Numbered from the stretch's first letter, positions 1 to 8,014 are shown. The stretch: 64,000 nt of DNA from DASQPA01 sp963757335 (GCA_963757335.1 CAVWRJ010000024.1:558001-622000), one strand, 5' to 3'. Numbers and translations: made by a program. Notes: generated by a model not told the origin, from the sequence alone.

Positions 1-1
1 C

Positions 2-793
2 GCGGCCGCTCTCGATCCGGAGGCCGGTCAGCCCACGGTCTTCATCCACCTGCTCGATCGGCACGGGAAGATCGTCCGCACCTACGACCATCCTTTCCGC
101 CAGGCCTGGCAGGAGGGGACGCCGGTGACGAGCGGGGTCAAGATCTTCCAGTCCGCCCTGGCGCCGGCCCTGCCGGCCGGGCGGTACCAGCTGACCCTCG
201 GCCTCTACGGCAACCGGAGCGGCAAACGCTGGCCGCTCGACGTGGCAGGCCGCGACCTCGGCCGGCACGAGTACCAGGTGGCGGAGGTCGAGGTGCTCGC
301 GCCGGAGAAGGGTCCGCATCTCTCGTTTACGGGAAAATGGCTGGCGAGCGAGCCCAGCGGCAGCCGGCAGGTCGTCGCCCTGCGCTGGCTCGACGGGCCG
401 GGCGCCCTCCGGGTCGAGGGGCTCCCTGGCCCGGGCAGCCTCTGGCTGGAGCTCCAGATCCCGGCCGGCACCGGGCCGGCGGAGAAACTGGTCTTCGACG
501 ACGCTTCGAACTCTCCGTCGGTCGTCGTCAGCGGCAGCTGCAGCGGTGGGGTCGAGACCGGCGTCTCGGGCGCCGGCCAGCACCAGATCGACATCCCGAC
601 CGACGGGGCGGCCGCGGACGGGAGCTGCGAGATCCGTCTGCGACCCAATTTCCACCTGCTGAAGGCTAGCCTTCCGGGCGGCGGACCGCGTTCGGTCGCT
701 CTCGAAAACGCCGCCTGGACCCCGGCCGGCACCGGTACCCCACCGCCGGCGGGCACCCCCGGCTCGCCGACCGCTCCCGCTCCCCGGAACTGA
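2..793 (+). CDS. C-terminal part of an exported or membrane-anchored hypothetical protein
   Basis: The frame is open from the first full codon at base 2, so the gene starts outside the window; the internal ATG at 125 is not the true start. The visible 263 residues begin in a beta-sandwich-like stretch (FIHLLDRHGKIV, then LPAGRYQLTLGLYG). That pattern resembles the C-terminal domain that follows membrane glycosyltransferase-like regions in some bacterial proteins. A second Gly/Pro-rich region follows, and the tail is Pro/Thr/Gly-rich like a low-complexity linker. No catalytic motif is visible. Function is unknown; the beta-sandwich reading is inference. Confidence 0.7.
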   Translation, partial: AAALDPEAGQPTVFIHLLDRHGKIVRTYDHPFRQAWQEGTPVTSGVKIFQSALAPALPAGRYQLTLGLYGNRSGKRWPLDVAGRDLGRHEYQVAEVEVLAPEKGPHLSFTGKWLASEPSGSRQVVALRWLDGPGALRVEGLPGPGSLWLELQIPAGTGPAEKLVFDDASNSPSVVVSGSCSGGVETGVSGAGQHQIDIPTDGAAADGSCEIRLRPNFHLLKASLPGGGPRSVALENAAWTPAGTGTPPPAGTPGSPTAPAPRN

Positions 794-815
794 GTGCGGA
801 CGGAGTCATCCCAAC

Positions 816-1331
816 CTAAGGTTTCTTCGCGGCGATCTTCAAGGCGACCGTGAGGCTCGCCGAGACCGGCAGCCCGGGGACGGTCCCAACCGGGGTGACG
901 ACCTCGGCGCCCCCTTCGCTCTTGACCTCCACCCAACGCGCCTCGGCGAGGGCCACCTCCACCCGGAGCTTGCCGTCTTTCGGGATCGGTCGGCCGGTCT
1001 CGGTCGTCCAGAAGTTGAACAGACGAACCTCGGCGGTGGCGCCGGGGTCGATCTGCTGCAGGTAGATCTGGTGCTTGTAGACCGCCAGGGGCTCGCCGTT
1101 GATCCGTACCGCGAAGACCAGGGCCGAGGCCTTGTGGGTGCCGCCATTTTTCACCTTCACCCGCAGCTGGCAGAGGGTGTCCGGCCCCGGGCTCGCCGGG
1201 AGGATCTCGACCGATTCCACCGCCAGGGGCGGCTTGGCGGGCGTCGCCGGTGCCGGCTGCCCTGCGGCGAGAGCGGGGGAGAGCGCGAGGGCGAAGAGAG
1301 CGAAGTTGGAGAGCTTCCGGTACCTGAGCAT
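816..1331 (-). CDS. Exported CARDB-like hypothetical protein
   Basis: The 171-residue product has a clear signal peptide (residues 1-24, hydrophobic FALFALALSPALA, cleavage after ALAAG). A single beta-sandwich domain follows, with a CARDB-like pattern: an opening LAVESVEILPASPGPDTLCQ, then LRVKVKNGGTHKA and a DPGATAEV turn. CARDB domains are adhesion-type modules found outside the cytoplasm. It converges on the preceding gene with a 22-bp gap and diverges from the methyltransferase at 1372, so the two likely share the 1332-1371 promoter region. The exact function is unknown. Confidence 0.65.
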   Translation of the reverse strand: MLRYRKLSNFALFALALSPALAAGQPAPATPAKPPLAVESVEILPASPGPDTLCQLRVKVKNGGTHKASALVFAVRINGEPLAVYKHQIYLQQIDPGATAEVRLFNFWTTETGRPIPKDGKLRVEVALAEARWVEVKSEGGAEVVTPVGTVPGLPVSASLTVALKIAAKKP

Positions 1332-1371
1332 CGCCGAGATCTTAGCCTACCGGCCCTGGTAAGATCGGCCC

Positions 1372-2049
1372 ATGAAAGACGGCATCGGGCTCATCATCCG
1401 GACCGAGCAGGAGCTCTACCTGGAGCGGCTCCTCCCGCCGCGCGATCCCATCCTCGCCGAGATGGAGGCGGTGGCGGCGACGGAGGACATCCCGATCTCC
1501 GACCCCGAGGTCGGCCGCCTGCTCGAGGTGCTCGCCCGGGCGAGCGGCGCGCGGACCGTGGTCGAGGTCGGCACCGCCATCGGCTACGGTACCCTCTGCC
1601 TGGCTCGCGGAGCCCCGGAAGCGCGGGTGCTCTCGATCGACACCGATCCCGCGCGGCTCGCCCGGGCCCGCGGCTACCTCGAACGGGCGGGGGTGATGGA
1701 CCGGGTCGAGCTGATCGAGGGACCGGCGCTCGAAGTGCTCCAGCGGCTCCCCGGCCCCATCGACCTCGCCTACGTCGACGCCGTCAAGACGGAGTACCGG
1801 CGCTACCTCGACTTCCTCCTCCCCCGGGTCCGGGTCGGCGGGCTCCTCGTCTTCGACAACCTGCTCTGGAAGGGGCGCGTCGCCGAGCCCCCGGAGGAGG
1901 ACGACCGGGAGGCCGACGCCCTCCGCGCCTTCAACGGCTACCTCCTGATCCACCCCCAGCTCCGGGCCTCCCTCCTGCCCCTGGGGGACGGCGTGGGGCT
2001 CGCCACCAAGACCAGACCGCTGATGACCGAGATGGGGGGGCCGTACTAG
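1372..2049 (+). CDS. SAM-dependent O-methyltransferase (catechol/caffeoyl-CoA type)
   Basis: This 225-residue protein matches the O-methyltransferase family 3 layout. The SAM motif I is VVEVGTAIGYGTLCLA (about residues 61-76), followed by the acidic motif VLSIDTDPARL and the metal-binding-type segment LAYVDAVKTEY (about 138-148). The downstream FDNLLWKGRV is typical of catechol and caffeoyl-CoA methyltransferases. It should transfer a methyl group from SAM to a hydroxyl in a divalent-metal-dependent way; the substrate cannot be read. It stands alone, and its stop lies at the edge of the 167-bp repeat starting at 2047. Confidence 0.85.
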   Translation: MKDGIGLIIRTEQELYLERLLPPRDPILAEMEAVAATEDIPISDPEVGRLLEVLARASGARTVVEVGTAIGYGTLCLARGAPEARVLSIDTDPARLARARGYLERAGVMDRVELIEGPALEVLQRLPGPIDLAYVDAVKTEYRRYLDFLLPRVRVGGLLVFDNLLWKGRVAEPPEEDDREADALRAFNGYLLIHPQLRASLLPLGDGVGLATKTRPLMTEMGGPY

Positions 2050-2213
2050 TGGTTCGTCAGCCTTGGCCTGATAGGCAGGGTCTTTCGCGTCGCTTGGTCC
2101 CGCAGGGCTTCGGCAGAAAGAGTCGTACAGAAAGGCCTCGGCTTGAGAAGAATCCTCGCCGAAGGGTCCCTCCCCCCTGGGCGGGTGGGTGGAAGGGGAT
2201 GGGGGGAGGACAG
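2047..2213. repeat. Left copy of a ~167-bp inverted repeat
   Basis: This stretch is the reverse complement, with scattered mismatches, of 4203-4368. Shared blocks include TTCGTCAG near the outer end, GCGTCGCTTGGTCCCGCAG, GGCTTGAGAAGA, TCCTCGCCGAAG and TCCCTCCCCCCTGGGCGGG with the G-rich tail. The two copies bracket the IS110 gene, the tandem repeat and the DUF559 remnant. Such boilerplate intergenic repeats are dispersed in many genomes, so this may be one member of a family. Its first bases overlap the end of the methyltransferase gene. Confidence 0.8.
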
Positions 2214-2228
2214 ATACTCTCTTCCCCG

Positions 2229-3233
2229 TCAAGTCCCAACAGCCTCGAGAAGGCGAAATTTTTCACTCTCGAAGGACGTCTCCGTGCGGAGCATGGCGTG
2301 CAGCGCATGAAGGAGCTTTCGCATCACGGCGACATTGGCCTGCATGGGTGCCTTTCCTCGCACCAAGAGCTGGTTGTAGAAGGCTTTGACGTGTCGATCC
2401 CGCTGGATGGCGACCAAGGCAGGCATGTAGAGTGCCGCCCGCAGGTGGCGGTTGCCGGTCCGGGAGATGCGGGCCGGTTTGCGCAGCGAGGTTCCCGACT
2501 CCTGGTGCCGGGGGTCGATCCCGGCATGGGCCACCCACTGCCGGGCGGTCATGTCCTGCGGCAGGATCGCCAACTCCGAGAGCACCTGAATGCCACTCTT
2601 TTCGGCGAAGCCCGGGATCGAAGTCAACAGCTCGAAGTTTTTTTTCAGCTGCGGGCAGCGGTCGATCACAGCTAAGGACTGCTCGATCAGCCGGTCAATG
2701 CGCTTCTCCAACTGCTCGATGCTGAGCTCCAGATCCTGACGCAGGGCCGGGCTGAGCTGCGCCGTGGCGCCGGCTGCATGCAGCCGGTTCTTCTCCTGGG
2801 TACAAAACACGGTCAGGGCAGCGATCCGCCGTGCCAGCGCCCGGAGCTCGAGCGTCTCGGTGGCGGGGGGCTGCCAGGGCTGAAACGGCATACGACGGAC
2901 AAACTCAAGCAGGGACTGTGCATCCAGAGCATCGGTTTTAGACCGTTGCAGGCAAGCCCGTGCGAAGTCATGCACGGCCCGGGGATTGATCACCATGACC
3001 TCCAAGCCGGGCTGACGCGACAGCGCGAGGGCCACATCCAGGCTGTACAGGCCCGTGGCTTCCAAGCCGATTCGGGCTCGCCGTCCTCGCTGAGTGAGCT
3101 TGCGACAGAGTTGACGGTGACCTTCGGCGGAGTTGGGCAACTCCAGGCTCTCGACGGATCCTTTCGGGGTCTCTAGACAGATTTGAAGAGTTTTGGCACT
3201 GACATCGATTCCAACGAGTTGAACGGCAGACAT
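2229..3233 (-). CDS. IS110-family DEDD transposase/recombinase
   Basis: The start is the methionine of MSAVQLVGIDVSAKTLQI; upstream in-frame codons (to 3368) look non-coding. The 334-residue product has the RuvC-like N-terminal domain with its acidic residues in GIDVSAK, IGLEATG and KTDALDAQSL. A coiled region around residues 150-200 follows, then the C-terminal domain with ELLTSIPGF and the serine-bearing segment HQESGTSLRKPARIS. IS110 recombinases pair RuvC and serine chemistry and are guided by a bridge RNA encoded in the element. The gene is full length with all key residues visible, so it may be active. Confidence 0.9.
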   Translation of the reverse strand: MSAVQLVGIDVSAKTLQICLETPKGSVESLELPNSAEGHRQLCRKLTQRGRRARIGLEATGLYSLDVALALSRQPGLEVMVINPRAVHDFARACLQRSKTDALDAQSLLEFVRRMPFQPWQPPATETLELRALARRIAALTVFCTQEKNRLHAAGATAQLSPALRQDLELSIEQLEKRIDRLIEQSLAVIDRCPQLKKNFELLTSIPGFAEKSGIQVLSELAILPQDMTARQWVAHAGIDPRHQESGTSLRKPARISRTGNRHLRAALYMPALVAIQRDRHVKAFYNQLLVRGKAPMQANVAVMRKLLHALHAMLRTETSFESEKFRLLEAVGT

Positions 3234-3414
3234 CGGTTTCCTTCCGTTACACTTCCTTCCGGGTCTCCCGACCCTGAGCCCTCGTGGACCGCCCTTGTAC
3301 GCAGGCTCTCGGGCCTCGGATACTCCACGGTCTTCACGAAGAGGGCGGGAGGCCCATCTGTCCCACAAGCTCTATGGCTTCAGGAGGGGACGGCCTTCCC
3401 GGAAAGATGTAATA
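3234..3414 (-). ncRNA. Candidate IS110 bridge RNA region
   Basis: About 180 bp lies between the transposase start and the upstream tandem repeat, with no convincing gene. In the IS110 subgroup the bridge RNA is known to be encoded in this position, between the left end and the recombinase gene. On the minus strand a short hairpin GGGTC-GGGA-GACCC is visible about 35 bases before the start codon, and further GC-rich inverted segments lie upstream. The assignment rests on position; guide loops were not matched to a target. Confidence 0.35.
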
Positions 3415-3802
3415 GTTTTTGCTTCAAAGCGACCGGCGGACTGTGGAAGTTGCCGGCCTGTGGAAAACCTCCCGACCCACCCGCCCCATTTCCCACAGGC
3501 CTTGGAAAACGCCCCCCTACACCCACCACCCGCGTTTCCCACAGCTCCCACAGTCCCGGCGACGGCTAGGAGGAGACGGTGTTCCTACCAGCCAAAGAGA
3601 AGATACAAGTTTTTGCTTCAACGCGACCGGCGGACTGTGGAAGTTGCCGGCCTGTGGAAAACCTCCCGACCCACCCGCCCCATTTCCCACAGGCCTTGGA
3701 AAACGCCCCCCTACACCCACCACCCGCGTTTCCCACAGCTCCCACAGTCCCGGCGACGGCTAGGAGGAGACGGTGTTCCTACCAGCCAAAGAGAAGATAC
3801 AA
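3415..3802 (+). repeat. Two tandem 194-bp units with nested hairpins and DnaA-box-like motifs
   Basis: Bases 3415-3608 and 3609-3802 are nearly identical (period 194). Each unit can fold into an outer stem (GGACTGTGG with CCACAGTCC) enclosing an inner stem (GGCCTGTGGAAA with TTTCCCACAGGCC). Each unit holds TGTGGAAAA (3459-3467 and 3653-3661), whose complement TTTTCCACA fits the DnaA-box consensus TTWTNCACA, plus two one-mismatch TTTCCCACA sites. Open frames across it are by-products of the repeat. Confidence 0.85.
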
Positions 3803-4156
3803 GGAGGGGGGTGGCATTGCGCCAGACCTTCCCGCCAAGCGTTTCAGGCGTCGGCGACCCGAACCCGCGCTCTCTCGCTCTTCGGCGAGGAATCCCTCGG
3901 CTGTGCGTTGCGACGCCAGGCACCCCTCGGCCCCTACATCGTCGATTTCGTGTGCTTCGAGCGAAAGCTGGTCCTTGAAGTCGACGGTGGTCAGCACCTG
4001 GAGAGCGTAGGCGATAAGTTCCGCGACCCCTGGCTGGAGGCCGAGGGCTTCCGAGTATTGCGCTTCTGGAACCCTGAGGTGCTGAACGACGTTGAGGCCG
4101 TTCTCGCGGCTATTTCGGCCGCGGTGCAGCGACTTCGGTGCCCCGCGTCGCCGTAG
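3773..4156 (+). CDS. DUF559 (Vsr-like) endonuclease, N-terminal part degraded
   Basis: From about residue 45 the product matches DUF559 well: LRRQAPLGPYIVDFVCFE, then KLVLEVDGGQHL, then DPWLEAEGFRVLRFWNPEVL. The acidic and E-x-D-G-x-x-H residues expected of this PD-(D/E)XK-type fold are present. The usual N-terminal helix of DUF559 proteins is not recognisable, and the first residues of the open frame (MFLPAKEKIQ) come from the flanking tandem repeat. The gene is therefore probably truncated or rearranged at its 5' end, and the start is uncertain. It sits between perfect 18-bp inverted repeats at 3802 and 4187. Confidence 0.6.
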   Translation: MFLPAKEKIQGGGWHCARPSRQAFQASATRTRALSLFGEESLGCALRRQAPLGPYIVDFVCFERKLVLEVDGGQHLESVGDKFRDPWLEAEGFRVLRFWNPEVLNDVEAVLAAISAAVQRLRCPASP

Positions 4157-4204
4157 AAAATCACCCAGGACACTGGGGCGACTGCCCAATGCCACCCCCC
4201 TCCT
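3802..4204. repeat. Perfect 18-bp inverted repeat pair around DUF559
   Basis: AGGAGGGGGGTGGCATTG at 3802-3819 recurs as its exact reverse complement at 4187-4204. The pair brackets the DUF559 coding region, and the right arm abuts the right 167-bp repeat. It may be the inner boundary of a mobile cassette. Confidence 0.7.
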
Positions 4205-4368
4205 GTCCTCCCCCCATCCCCTTCCACCCGCCCGCCCAGGGGGGAGGGACGCTTCGGCGAGGACTCTTCTCAAGCCGGCTCTTCACGAGAGCGTTTGCTT
4301 GCGGAAGCTCTGCGGGACCAAGCGACGCGAAGCCTCTACCTATCATTCCAAGACTGACGAAGCACTAG
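4203..4368. repeat. Right copy of the ~167-bp inverted repeat
   Basis: The reverse complement of this stretch aligns along its whole length with 2047-2213, with the best matches at both ends and an unalignable patch of about 25 bp in the middle. It lies between the DUF559 remnant and the 21-bp array. Confidence 0.8.
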
Positions 4369-4396
4369 AGTGGTCTATCAAGGTAGATTCGCCTAG

Positions 4397-4858
4397 ATAA
4401 CGTCTCCAGACACGGTTGGGAACCTCCTGGACACGGTTGGGAACCTTCCGGACGCCGCGGAAAGCCCTCTGGACGGTGTTTGAGACCTTCTGTAGACGGC
4501 GTTGGGATGGCTGGATGCCGTTTGAGACCTCCCGGACACCCGTTTGGGCCCTTCCGGACAGCTCCTGGAAGCTTCCGGACGGCTTTTGGAAGCTTCCGGA
4601 GCTCGTGGAAAGTCTTCAGGAACCCGTGGAAAGTCTTCAGGAACTCGTGGGAAGTCCTCGGGAACCCATGGAAAGTCCTCGGGGACTCGTGGAAAGTCCT
4701 CGGGAACCTATGGAAAGTCTTCGGGAACTCGTGGAAAGTCTTCAGGAACCCGTGGAAAGTCCTCGGGAACTCGTGGAAAGTCCTCAGGAACCCGCGGAAA
4801 GTCTTCAGGAACTCATGGAAAGTCTTCAGAAACGCGCGTAGAAAGTCTCTGGGACCAG
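4397..4858. repeat. Array 1: about 22 tandem 21-bp units
   Basis: Successive units keep a strict 21-bp phase. Those from about 4607 onward are close to GGAAAGTCTTCAGGAACTC plus two bases; those before 4607 are more divergent (for example GGGAACCTTCCGGACGCC). Several frames stay open because the period is a multiple of three; one (4416-4841) reads as heptads of the form V-E-S-L-Q-E-L. The array follows the right 167-bp repeat and ends about 40 bp from the stop of the convergent kinase gene. No ribosome-binding site or start is convincing, so a non-coding DNA array is preferred. Confidence 0.85.
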
Positions 4859-4895
4859 ACGATCGCCAATGCCCTGGGTTCTTGTGGCAGGGGGT

Positions 4896-7502
4896 TTAGG
4901 AGTCTCCCCCGGGCGGCAGGGGCTCGGTCAGCCTCCCCCGCACCTCCTCCAGCCGGCGGCGCATGTCGCGGGCGCTGCCCGGCCGGCGGGCGGGGGTGCG
5001 GTGGAGGGCCGAGCGGAAGAACTGGCCGAGGGCGGGATCGAGGTCGGGGCGGCTCTGCTCGTAGTCCGGCACCCGGCCCTGGCGGATGCGCGCCATCGTC
5101 TGCTTCATGTCCATGCCGGCGAAGAGCTTGCGTCCCAGGACGCACTCGTAGAGCACCACCGCCAGCCCCCAGAGATCGAACGAGGCGTTCGGCGACTCGC
5201 CGCTCAGAGCCTCCGGCGAGAGATAGGAGAGGGTGCCCACGAGCTGGCGCGAGAGGGTGACCGAGGTGGGGGAGTGGTCCCAGATCGAGGTCGGGGGGAG
5301 GATCGTCGAGTCCTCCTCGTCCAGGCCCTCCATCGCCTCGCTCCGCTCCGGCCGGAGGTCCAGGAGGACCCGGGCGATGCCGAAATCCATGAGCTTGGGG
5401 ACGCCGGCCTTGGTGTAGCCGATGTTGCTCGGCTTGATGTCCCGGTGGAGAATCTCCGCCTCGTGGAGGTGCTCCAGGGCCTCGGCCATGGCGATCCCCA
5501 GCTCCGCCGTGTCGCGAGCCGAGAGCGGCCCCTTCTCGATCCGCTGGGTGAGCGTCCCCCCCTCCATCAGCTCCATGATGAGGAGCGGCGTCCCCTGCCA
5601 GGTCTCCAGGCCGTAGACCCCGGCCAGGTGCCGGTGGGAGACCGCGGCGGCGGTGCGCGCCTCCCTTCTCAGGCGCATGGCATCCTCGGGGGAGACCCGC
5701 TTCAGCGTCTTGACCGCCACCGCGCGGCCGAGCCCGAGGTCGACCCCGCGGTAGACGACCCCCATGCCGCCCGCCCCCAGCCGGCGTTCGAAGCGGAACT
5801 TGCCCGGCAGCACGTAGGGGACGATCGAGGGCTCCAGGCGCCGGCTGCAGTTGCCGCAGAAGACCGTGTAAGGGAGGTAGAGGGCGCCGCAGGAGAGGCA
5901 CTCCTTGGCATTTTCCGGCGCCTGCTGCGAGTGCGAAGGCCAGTCCACGTCCGCCTGGGAGGACCAGGTCTGCTTGAGCTCGAGCTCGATCCACAGCGCC
6001 GCCGAGCTCGCGATGTCGACCAGGAGCTTCCGGTCCTCCTTGAGAAAGGGGAGGCTGCTCCGCTTCTCCCCCAGGCCGAGGAGACCGAGGAGCGAGCCGT
6101 CGCGGGCGACGATCGGGACCAGCAGCCGGAAGCGGGCGTCTTCGAGCCAGTGGCGGTCGCCCTCGGGGAGCCGGGCGAGGCCGAAGCCGGGCCGGTCGAG
6201 GTCGACCGGGAGCGGATCGGTGGCCGAGGCGATCCGTTGCGCCAGGGCCGAGGAGGCGTCGAGCTTGCGGGCCCGGCTCAGCGGATCGACGAGGTTGCCC
6301 GAACGCGGGTCCTGGACAAGCACGCCGATCGTCTGGAGATGGAGGGCCTGGTCGATACCCCGGCAGAGGAGCTCGGCCAGGTCGCGCACATTGTGGGTGC
6401 CGCGGATGCGCTGCACCACCAGGGTGAGGATCTGGCGGGCGTCGTACTGCTCGCGAAAAAAGCGCCGGTCGATCGACTCCAGGAGGCGCCCGCGGTAGCG
6501 CTGGGCGGCGACGCCCAAGAGGCCGGTCGCGAGCAGGAGGAGAATGCGGTTGCCGGTCAAGAGCCGCCCGATCGTCTCGTCCCGGTTGTTGTAGACGTAG
6601 AAGCCGAGGGCCACGAAGGGTACCGCCGCCAGCAGATAGCTCAGGTACCGGGCGAGGGCGTACTGGAGGGCCCGGCGGGCGATCAGCCGGACCGGCAGGA
6701 CCCGCTTGGCGAGGACCGCGTAGGCGGTGGTGAAGGGGAGCGGCAGGAGGAAGAGGGCGACGATCCCCTGTACCCAGCCATGGAGCGTGGGATCCCTGAA
6801 TTGGGCCCTGCTGTAGCGCTTCGAAACGATCTCGGCGGTCAATTCGAGGAGGGCGGGGGTGAGGGCGAGGACCAGGGCCCCGCTGAAGAAGCGGGCGCGG
6901 CGCCCCTCGTCCTGGCGGGTGAGACGCAGCTTGTAGAAGAGGAGCGCCGGCACCGGGAGGAGGAGGAGGACGACCAGCTCGTCGTAGAACCCGGGCTTGG
7001 GAGTGAAGAAGGCGAGCAGGCGGGAGGTGCCCGGCTCCCCCCGTACGGTTGCGGCCAGCAGGTTGGCGAAGAAGAGGATACCGCCGGTCCAGGCCGAGAT
7101 CCGGGCGCCCTGGCCCAGCAGGCGCCGCAGCCGGCGCGGCACCGGCGTCTCCGGGAAGATGCGGACGAAGGTCCAGAGAAACCAGGGCATGAGGCAGTCG
7201 AGCTGGAGAGCCCCGGCCGCGCTCGCGAGATCCGCCCAGGGTCCGTGTGTCTGGGAGGCGGCATTGAGCCCGGAGCGGCAGAAGGCGGTCGCCAAGGTCA
7301 GGAAGAAGCCGCCGAGCGAGGTGGCTCGCAGGTCCTCGGGGCCGGTGGCGAAGAGCAGGAGCGCGGCGCCGCCGAAGCAGAGGACGTAGGCGAGGTGAAG
7401 GCCGTTGGGGACCCTGCCCTGGTGGCCGAGGACCGCCACCGTGGCAACGAGCTTCACCGTCGCCAGCAGGAGGACGGGCCGCGCCAAGAGCGGGATTCGC
7501 AC
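4896..7502 (-). CDS. Membrane-anchored GAF/zinc-ribbon serine/threonine protein kinase
   Basis: This 868-residue protein starts with a GTG. Residues 1-340 hold several hydrophobic membrane segments; about 350-505 form a GAF-like sensor domain. A zinc-ribbon motif (C535-x2-C538 and C549-x2-C552) precedes the kinase. The kinase domain (about 566-850) has the glycine loop GAGGMG (575-580), the VAVK lysine (K598), HRDIKPSN (686-693) and DFG (706-708). It should phosphorylate Ser/Thr in the cytoplasm in response to a membrane or small-molecule signal; the target is unknown. It lies 33 bp behind a small gene that probably shares its promoter. Confidence 0.9.
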   Translation of the reverse strand: MRIPLLARPVLLLATVKLVATVAVLGHQGRVPNGLHLAYVLCFGGAALLLFATGPEDLRATSLGGFFLTLATAFCRSGLNAASQTHGPWADLASAAGALQLDCLMPWFLWTFVRIFPETPVPRRLRRLLGQGARISAWTGGILFFANLLAATVRGEPGTSRLLAFFTPKPGFYDELVVLLLLPVPALLFYKLRLTRQDEGRRARFFSGALVLALTPALLELTAEIVSKRYSRAQFRDPTLHGWVQGIVALFLLPLPFTTAYAVLAKRVLPVRLIARRALQYALARYLSYLLAAVPFVALGFYVYNNRDETIGRLLTGNRILLLLATGLLGVAAQRYRGRLLESIDRRFFREQYDARQILTLVVQRIRGTHNVRDLAELLCRGIDQALHLQTIGVLVQDPRSGNLVDPLSRARKLDASSALAQRIASATDPLPVDLDRPGFGLARLPEGDRHWLEDARFRLLVPIVARDGSLLGLLGLGEKRSSLPFLKEDRKLLVDIASSAALWIELELKQTWSSQADVDWPSHSQQAPENAKECLSCGALYLPYTVFCGNCSRRLEPSIVPYVLPGKFRFERRLGAGGMGVVYRGVDLGLGRAVAVKTLKRVSPEDAMRLRREARTAAAVSHRHLAGVYGLETWQGTPLLIMELMEGGTLTQRIEKGPLSARDTAELGIAMAEALEHLHEAEILHRDIKPSNIGYTKAGVPKLMDFGIARVLLDLRPERSEAMEGLDEEDSTILPPTSIWDHSPTSVTLSRQLVGTLSYLSPEALSGESPNASFDLWGLAVVLYECVLGRKLFAGMDMKQTMARIRQGRVPDYEQSRPDLDPALGQFFRSALHRTPARRPGSARDMRRRLEEVRGRLTEPLPPGGDS

Positions 7503-7535
7503 CTTGTCGTTCCAGGCAGCGAGGGTCGCCGGGAC

Positions 7536-7862
7536 TCAGGTGTCCGACGGCGGCGGACCGCTGCAGAGGGGGGTGTCGGAGTTGCTCTCGACCTGGGGGG
7601 CTGCCGCCGTCACCAGGTCCGCGGAGATGACGCTGATGCCGGCAAGACAGGCCTGGGCGGCCACCATGCGGCCGAGGACCCGGATCCTTTCGAGGGCCTG
7701 GACCGCCTGCTCCCCCCAGTCGGCGAGCACCTCCGCCGTGATTCTCGGCGAATAGCGGTCGTAGAGCGCCAGAGAGGCCTCCTGGGAGACCCGGATCTCG
7801 CCCGTCCCCTGACCGAAAGCCACACACACCTGCGCCATGATTCCCTCGCTCGTATACGGCAT
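7536..7862 (-). CDS. Small hypothetical protein upstream of the kinase
   Basis: The 108-residue product is mostly predicted helix (ITAEVLADWGEQAVQALERI) with an acidic, Ser/Pro-rich tail. The first ATG is favoured because GAGGAGGGG sits about 5-6 bases before it; a second start at residue 9 is possible. It is followed 33 bp later by the kinase and is likely co-transcribed, so it may be a partner or regulator of the kinase. No known family is recognised. Confidence 0.6.
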   Translation of the reverse strand: MPYTSEGIMAQVCVAFGQGTGEIRVSQEASLALYDRYSPRITAEVLADWGEQAVQALERIRVLGRMVAAQACLAGISVISADLVTAAAPQVESNSDTPLCSGPPPSDT

Positions 7863-7934
7863 TGGAACCCCCTCCTCATCAGAAATGCAACCGCGGTTGA
7901 ATTAGCCGGGAACTCGGAACCGCCGTTCCCGATT

Positions 7935-7986
7935 GGATGTTTGACTTCAACATCCAAAATGTGTTTACGAATGTTAACATCGTAAA
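7935..7986 (-). promoter_or_regulatory. AT-rich promoter region with two inverted repeats
   Basis: An unusually AT-rich tract upstream of the small gene/kinase pair holds a near-perfect 23-bp palindrome (7964-7986, arms TTTACGA and TCGTAAA around TGTTAACA). A second inverted repeat lies at 7935-7955 (GGATGTT and AACATCC). Both look like operator sites for a dimeric regulator of the kinase operon. The regulator is unknown. Confidence 0.5.
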
Positions 7987-8014
7987 TCAACCAAATCTCT
8001 ACGTCAAGACGTGA

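Larger units (their letters stand above)
2214..3414 (-). mobile_element. IS110-family insertion sequence (ends inferred)
   Basis: The element contains one DEDD transposase gene and about 180 bp of non-coding sequence on its 5' side. No terminal inverted repeats are evident, as expected for IS110 elements. The limits given are the sharp borders of neighbouring repeats: the inner edge of the left 167-bp repeat at 2213 and the start of the 194-bp tandem unit at 3415. They are inferred, not proven. Confidence 0.5.

Noticed and set aside
3415..3802. Chromosomal replication origin
   Set aside because: DnaA-box matches are few, and no dnaA, dnaN or AT-rich unwinding region is present.
4869..7985. 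Plus-strand ORF of 1038 codons opposite the kinase
   Set aside because: It is antisense to a gene with complete kinase motifs, is Glu/Gly/Arg-rich as expected for an opposite-strand frame at high GC, and has no recognisable domain.
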